Positions 63,477 through 64,000 of a DNA stretch of 64,000 bases are shown in pieces. The stretch spans positions 124,001 through 188,000 of the forward strand of contig CALCJK010000003.1 in NCBI GenBank assembly GCA_937967455.1, written 5' to 3'. The translations under genes and the position numbers were made by a program. The notes under the pieces were generated by a model. The model searched no databases, was not told the DNA's origin, and worked only from the letters and a program-made list of their open reading frames with translations. The stretch's first letter is position 1, and each line of letters starts with the position of its first letter. This stretch comes from an uncultured bacterium. GTDB lineage: Bacteria > Bacteroidota > Ignavibacteria > UBA10030 > BY39.

Positions 63477-64000
63477 ATGTTTAAATACTTCTTAAATATA
63501 ATTTTATGCTTTTTAGCTCTGAGTGATTTATCGAATTCACAAAAGGCTATCCAAAATTATTTTCCCAAATATGAAGTAAGAGCTGCTTGGCTTACTACTG
63601 TTGGAGGTCTTGATTGGCCTAAAACAACTAACATAGAAGAACAAAAAAGAACTCTTTTAGAAATTTTAAATGACTTGAAGGATAAAAATTTTAATACAAT
63701 TTTTTTTCAGGTCAGAAGTCGTGGCGATGCTATGTATAATTCAAGTTATGAACCATGGTCAGAAACTTTAACTGGTGTTTTAGGTAAAGACCCTGGTTGG
63801 GACCCATTACAATTTGTTTTAAATTATGCTCATTCCTACGGACTTGAAGTACATGCATGGTTTAATACCTTCCGTATCCGCAAAAATCAATACCTATCGG
63901 TGGGCGAAAGAAAACATATTTCTGAAATTTATCCTGAATGGGTAAAGTTTTATGAAAACGAAGCTTGGTTAGACCCAGGTATTCCAGAAGTTAGAAATTA
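63477..64000 (+). CDS. Glycoside hydrolase-like GHL10 (DUF187) protein, 5' part only
   Basis: The frame runs off the window after about 174 residues. It has a signal peptide (to about SNSQ) and then the DUF187/GHL10 hallmarks VRAAWLTTVGGLDWPKT, FFQVRSRGDAMYNSSYEPWS, PGWDPLQFVLNYAHSYGLE and VHAWFNTFR. These proteins have a TIM barrel and are thought to act on glycans or peptidoglycan outside the cell. The catalytic C-terminal part is not visible. Confidence 0.88.
   Translation, partial: MFKYFLNIILCFLALSDLSNSQKAIQNYFPKYEVRAAWLTTVGGLDWPKTTNIEEQKRTLLEILNDLKDKNFNTIFFQVRSRGDAMYNSSYEPWSETLTGVLGKDPGWDPLQFVLNYAHSYGLEVHAWFNTFRIRKNQYLSVGERKHISEIYPEWVKFYENEAWLDPGIPEVRN

Overview
The window looks like a chromosomal segment of a low-GC, free-living bacterium of the Bacteroidota/Chlorobiota/Ignavibacteriota group, with Ignavibacteriota as my best guess. 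The reasons are a gingipain-type C25 peptidase with a type IX secretion (T9SS) C-terminal domain, many exported proteins with short signal peptides ending in SxSQ or AQ, a B12-dependent ribonucleotide reductase, and promoter-like pairs TTG/TTTG - 20 bp - TAnnTT that resemble the Bacteroidota housekeeping promoter. There is no prophage, transposase gene, CRISPR array or plasmid function. Genes are densely packed, mostly on the + strand, and often overlap by 4-14 bp.

1-8.9 kb: a small zinc-ribbon gene, then an iron-sulfur assembly operon: Rrf2/IscR-like regulator (with an IscR-type operator just upstream), IscS-type desulfurase, an unrecognised 106-residue protein, SufC, SufB, SufD, a Rieske ferredoxin, SufS, SufU and an A-type carrier, followed by an Fe/Mn superoxide dismutase. 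8.9-22.1 kb: a secreted subtilase (-), a HAD phosphatase, a Gfo/Idh/MocA dehydrogenase, a CCA-adding enzyme, a TolC / membrane-fusion / MacB-type export operon with two permeases, an exported phospholipase D-like protein and an unknown membrane protein (-).

22.1-37.6 kb: nrdJ (-) diverges from an acyl-CoA synthetase operon that continues through an exported beta-rich protein, two glycosyltransferases (GT9 and GT26) and a 1806-residue C25 peptidase. Then come secG, tRNA-Lys, free methionine sulfoxide reductase, an SDR and a LOG-family protein. 37.6-46.3 kb: tmRNA, a secreted BNR-repeat protein (-), a DedA/VTT-type membrane protein, a pseudouridine synthase, a Nudix hydrolase, a PfkB kinase, mtnA, recO and a DegP/HtrA protease.

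46.3-64 kb: a 518-bp non-coding stretch with a 14-bp inverted repeat, an HNH nuclease gene with no usual start codon, trpS, a beta-propeller lipoprotein, scpA-scpB-rlu, three consecutive exported peptidases (M64, M14, S9/DPP-IV), a membrane glycosyltransferase, nuoABCDEF, a cytochrome c-like lipoprotein (-), tRNA-Ala and the start of a GHL10 glycoside hydrolase-like gene that runs off the end.

The common theme is housekeeping (Fe-S assembly, respiration, translation quality control, chromosome segregation) mixed with a strong extracellular proteolysis and secretion programme: five exported peptidases of five families. The items most worth checking are a paired C-terminal module shared by two unrelated secreted proteins and differing from the known T9SS domain, the hybrid ISC/SUF operon with its unknown small protein, the repeated promoter architecture, and the HNH gene with an early in-frame stop.
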